From Alistipes sp. (GTDB lineage Bacteria; Bacteroidota; Bacteroidia; Bacteroidales; Rikenellaceae), in assembly GCA_017517705.1 (NCBI GenBank), contig JAFWYM010000003.1:1-45701 (forward strand): DNA of 45,701 nucleotides, given 5' to 3'. The position numbers and the translations under genes were made by a program. Numbering within the stretch: the first letter of the stretch is position 1; every line of letters starts with the position of its first letter. Of the stretch, positions 42,938-45,701 are shown in pieces. Below the pieces are notes generated by a model that saw nothing but the letters and a program-made list of their open reading frames with translations, made no database searches and was not told the DNA's origin.

Positions 42938-44032
42938 ATGACTGTCGAGAAGATCATTAAGAGCGTTGCTACGCTTGCTGTCGTTGCTGCGGTGTTGTGT
43001 GCCATAGGCTACCTCGGGAAGGTGGTCTTGTATGTCGTTGTCGCTGCCGTGCTTGCCATCGTCGGACGCCCGCTTGTCAACCGCCTCCTTAAGGTGTCGC
43101 TCTCGGGACATAGGATGTCGCGGTCTGTGGCTGCGGCCATCACCCTTGTTGCCATGTGGGTTCTCTTCGGCGCGTTATGCTGGCTCTTTGTGCCGCTCCT
43201 GTTTGGCAAGGTTCACGAGCTCGCTGTTGTCGAGTGGGATGGCGTTGTGGGTGTCATCGAGCGAGCCTTGGTCGATGTCGAGTTGTTCATCGAGCGCACC
43301 TTCTCGGTGGAGATTACGGATATAGGCCTCACGTTCAAGCGCTTTGTCTTGGGCTTTATAGATGTGGACTACGTTAAGACCTTTGCAAATGTGGCGTCGG
43401 TGGTCACCACTGTGGCCATTGCCTTCTTCTCGATATCGTTCATCACGTTCTATTTCCTCAAGGAGGATGGTCTCTTCTATCGCCTTGTCGCCCTCTTCTT
43501 CCCCGACCGCTACCGCACCAATGTCTTTAACGCGCTGAACTCCATCACGGCACTCCTGTCGCGCTATTTCGGAGGCCTCATGGTCGAGAGCCTGCTGCTT
43601 ATGACCATCATCTCCGTAGTTATGATGCTCTTTGGTATGGACGTTAATGATGCTCTCTTGGTGGGTCTTATTATGGGTGTTATGAATCTCATCCCCTATG
43701 CCGGCCCCTGCATCGGATGCCTCGTGTCGGTCTCTATGGGTATTCTCTCGCCCATCGATGGCGATGTGGCGTATACGGCCATTGTCATTGTGTCGACTAT
43801 CGTTGCTGTCAAGCTCGTTGACGACTTTATCATACAACCCTCGCTCTACTCCGCACGTGTGCAGGCCCACCCCTTGGAGGTCTTTCTTGTGATTCTTATT
43901 GCGGGATATGTTGCGGGTATCTGGGGTATGCTCCTGGCCATACCTATGTATACTGTTGTGAGGGTTTTTGCCCGCGAGTTCTTCTCGGAGTATAGCCTCG
44001 TGCGCAAGCTAACAAGCCAGATGACTAAGTAA
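42938..44032 (+). CDS. AI-2E family transporter (PerM/TqsA type)
   Basis: 364 residues, eight predicted membrane helices with the family pattern: a soluble region (about 100-145) between helices 3 and 4, ITFYFLKEDGLFYRLVALFFPDRY (quoted in part: FYFLKEDG), GLIMGVMNLIPYAGPCIG, and VQAHPLEVFLVILIAGYVAG in the last third. The family includes exporters of autoinducer-2 and sodium-proton antiporters; the substrate here is unknown. Confidence 0.92.
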   Translation: MTVEKIIKSVATLAVVAAVLCAIGYLGKVVLYVVVAAVLAIVGRPLVNRLLKVSLSGHRMSRSVAAAITLVAMWVLFGALCWLFVPLLFGKVHELAVVEWDGVVGVIERALVDVELFIERTFSVEITDIGLTFKRFVLGFIDVDYVKTFANVASVVTTVAIAFFSISFITFYFLKEDGLFYRLVALFFPDRYRTNVFNALNSITALLSRYFGGLMVESLLLMTIISVVMMLFGMDVNDALLVGLIMGVMNLIPYAGPCIGCLVSVSMGILSPIDGDVAYTAIVIVSTIVAVKLVDDFIIQPSLYSARVQAHPLEVFLVILIAGYVAGIWGMLLAIPMYTVVRVFAREFFSEYSLVRKLTSQMTK

Positions 44033-44039
44033 CAACTAT

Positions 44040-44393
44040 ATGATAGATATCGAAGCAGAGGTTATCCATGGCCGTAAGATAGGCCGCGCCTTAGGCTTTC
44101 CTACGGCAAATATGACCCTTGATGGTTACGACGCTGTCGAGCGTGGCGTCTATCGCTCGGAGGTCACCATTGATGGCACCACATATCGGGCGATGTCGAA
44201 TGTGGGCATCCGCCCCTCTGTCGGAGGCAAGGAGCTCCTCTTGGAGACCCATGTCATCGGCTTTACGGGCGACCTTTACGGTCGCATCCTGCGTGTAAGG
44301 CTTGTCGAGAAGATACGCGACGAGAAACGCTTCTCGTCGATTAGCGACCTCAAGGATCAGCTTATGCGCGACTACAACATGATTCGCCGATAG
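44040..44393 (+). CDS. Stand-alone riboflavin kinase (RibF C-terminal domain only)
   Basis: 117 residues. Canonical riboflavin kinase text runs from near the start: VIHGRKIGRALGFPTANM, GVYRSEV, SNVGIRPSVGG, LETHVIGFTGDLYG and the final RFSSISDLKDQLMRD. The usual bacterial RibF of about 310 residues has an N-terminal FMN adenylyltransferase; it is absent and there is no room for it, since the previous gene ends 7 bases upstream. The kinase residues (PTAN and the Glu of LET) are intact, so it should make FMN but not FAD. No frameshift is visible. Confidence 0.93.
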   Translation: MIDIEAEVIHGRKIGRALGFPTANMTLDGYDAVERGVYRSEVTIDGTTYRAMSNVGIRPSVGGKELLLETHVIGFTGDLYGRILRVRLVEKIRDEKRFSSISDLKDQLMRDYNMIRR

Positions 44394-44434
44394 TGGCGCG
44401 ATACATATATTGTACATATTATAGATATTGACGT

Positions 44435-45701
44435 ATGACCCAACAAGAGTTCTATAGCCGCTATAGCTATGACCCTACTACCGACTCGCTCGGTAGTGGC
44501 GGTTTTGGCTCGGTGTATAAGGCCTACGACAATGTCGACGATCGCTATGTAGCTCTAAAGGTATCTCCAGTTAATCCTCAGCATCCAGAACTACGTCTTC
44601 GTGAGGAGGTGAATAAGGCTAAGGGTATGCGACATACTAACGTAGCACGCTATGAGGCTTGCTATACTTTTCCTACCTTTTCTGGAGAGATAGATATAGC
44701 TGTAATGCGCTACTATGAGGCTGGAAGCCTTGCTACGGTTATGCATTCGGCAAAACCTACCCAATCAGAGTGCTATGATATACTAAGGCAGATACTTCGT
44801 GGTATAGAGTTTCTGCATACACATAATATCATACACCGCGATCTTAAACCCCAGAATGTGCTTATAGTGCACCATGCAGGTCGCTATATCCCCAAAATTA
44901 CAGACTTCGGCATATCAAAGCAACTTGAGGATGGTGTGACCTCGGCTGTGAGTAATTCGGTGCTTGGAGGCACACGCGCCTATGCCTCACCAGAGCAACT
45001 TAAGGAGTCGAAGATACGCAAGAATACCGACCTATGGAGTTTTGGTGTTATTGCATACCAGATGCTTACGGGTGAATTGCCCTTCAATTCTGGAAAATTC
45101 TCTCCCACAAGTGAAGAGGGCCGTCAGGAACAATACCGTCAGATGATCTCAGGAATACTTCCTGATAGGTTATGTAGCGTTGTAGAACCCTGGCAGAGAC
45201 TTATTAGAGAGTGTCTTATTGTGGATAATACTAAGCGTCTTGCTCATGCTGAGGATTGCTTGGCTATCCTAGATGGAGATGATATTGAAGAAGTCGTAGT
45301 TGAAGCAACTCAATTCGATGATTTAAGTATTGCATATCATTTGGAACTCGAGCCCGAGCCGGAGCCAGAGCCCGAACCTGAGCCAGAACCCGATCCCGAA
45401 CCCGAACCCGAGCCCGAACCCGAGCCCGAGCCCGAACCAGAACCCGAGCCCGAGCCCGAGCCTGAACCCGAGCCTAAGCCTGAACCCGAGCCTAAGCCTG
45501 AACCCGAGCCTAAGCCTGAACCCGAGCCAGAGCCCGAACATGAGCCCGAACCCGAGCCCGAACCCGAGCCCGAGCCCGAACCTGAGCCAGAACCCGAGCC
45601 CGAGCCAGAGCCCGAGCCTGATCCAGAGCCTGAACCAGAGCCTGAACCTGAACCCGAACCCGAACCCGAGCCTGAACCAGAGCCTGAACCTGAACCCGAA
45701 C
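44435..45701 (+). CDS. Hanks-type Ser/Thr protein kinase with Glu-Pro repeat tail, 3' end missing
   Basis: The frame starts at ATG 44435 and has no stop before the window ends (422 residues visible). Kinase motifs: glycine loop GSGGFG (20-25), VALK with K42, HRDLKPQN (134-141, D136 catalytic), DFG (157-159), [11 protein letters not shown] and [19 protein letters not shown]. From residue 306 to the end there is almost only Glu-Pro, with occasional Asp, Lys or His. Kinase and tail are cytoplasmic up to here; whether a membrane helix and sensor domain follow cannot be seen. Codon use (more A/T at third positions, AGA, GGA) differs from the upstream genes, which may mean later acquisition. It lies 41 bases after the riboflavin kinase gene. 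Confidence 0.93.
   Translation, partial: MTQQEFYSRYSYDPTTDSLGSGGFGSVYKAYDNVDDRYVALKVSPVNPQHPELRLREEVNKAKGMRHTNVARYEACYTFPTFSGEIDIAVMRYYEAGSLATVMHSAKPTQSECYDILRQILRGIEFLHTHNIIHRDLKPQNVLIVHHAGRYIPKITDFGISKQLEDGVTSAVSNSVLGGTRAYASPEQLKESKIRKNTDLWSFGVIAYQMLTGELPFNSGKFSPTSEEGRQEQYRQMISGILPDRLCSVVEPWQRLIRECLIVDNTKRLAHAEDCLAILDGDDIEEVVVEATQFDDLSIAYHLELEPEPEPEPEPEPEPDPEPEPEPEPEPEPEPEPEPEPEPEPEPKPEPEPKPEPEPKPEPEPEPEHEPEPEPEPEPEPEPEPEPEPEPEPEPDPEPEPEPEPEPEPEPEPEPEPEPEPE
45350..45701 (+). repeat. Glu-Pro hexanucleotide repeat inside the kinase gene
   Basis: Units GARCCN run without a break to the end of the window (about 58 units). Most units are GAGCCC, GAACCC, GAGCCT or GAACCT, with third-base changes and a few Asp, Lys and His replacements. 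Such arrays change length easily by slippage or recombination. Confidence 0.92.

Noticed and set aside
45323-45541. Minus-strand open frame rich in Gly, Leu, Phe and Arg
   Set aside because: It is the reverse of the Glu-Pro repeat in the kinase gene.

Overview
The window looks like a chromosome segment of a Bacteroidales bacterium, possibly Rikenellaceae/Alistipes-like; the family-level guess is weak. The reasons are promoters of the Bacteroidetes type (TTG, 19-20 nt, TAnnTTTG), start sites without clear Shine-Dalgarno sequences, a fused MurF-alanine racemase, an LptD-type outer-membrane protein, and gene strings such as grpE-dnaJ-(membrane protein)-mutL-rhomboid-EEP and rsfS-ftsH-cdsA-psd that are typical of this order.

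Layout. 1-528: the 3' part of a BspA-like leucine-rich-repeat protein. 529-1610: about 1 kb without genes, packed with dispersed palindromic repeats. 1611-9616 (minus): rsmE followed by a six-gene membrane complex of the complex I / group 4 hydrogenase superfamily (HyfB, HyfC, HyfE, HyfF, HyfG and HyfI-like). The large subunit lacks all four Ni-Fe cysteines and the small subunit lacks three of the four N2-cluster cysteines, so this is an energy-converting hydrogenase-related (Ehr-type) complex and not a hydrogenase. 9666-14086 (plus): two tandem M3 metallopeptidases, one lipoprotein and one periplasmic. 14228-17897 (minus): purC and lptD. 18050-32067 (plus): a long co-directional run for cell wall, DNA repair and protein quality control (amidase, MCE protein, mutS2, murF/alr, RsmI-like methyltransferase, grpE, dnaJ, a small membrane protein, mutL, rhomboid, EEP phosphohydrolase). 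32194-32845: rpmI-rplT with its own promoter. 33145-37402 (minus): valS, rnhA, a flavin reductase and a protein of unknown function. 37478-38941: a 1.4-kb repeat-rich region without protein genes that also holds a possible structured RNA. 38942-44393 (plus): rsfS, ftsH, cdsA, psd, an AI-2E family transporter and a stand-alone riboflavin kinase. 44435-45701: a Hanks-type Ser/Thr kinase running off the window through a long Glu-Pro repeat.

The most unusual material is non-coding. A family of mosaic palindromes built from 9-bp units occurs at least eight times (around 886-1046, 32938-33111 and 37514-38755). Each copy has a G-rich nonamer array, a conserved core near GCGCTATCAGATA and a complementary C-rich nonamer array; some also carry a second inverted pair made of AGTAACAGG-type units. 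The arms change together between copies, so the folding potential is kept while the sequence differs. Between copies of this family, on the minus strand, lies a roughly 190-nt stretch with a strong promoter and several stems, one of which pairs better as minus-strand RNA; it may be an undescribed small RNA. Other points for a second look are MutL without its endonuclease motif, a riboflavin kinase without the FAD synthetase half, and a perfect 18-bp palindrome that serves as -7 element for two divergent promoters.
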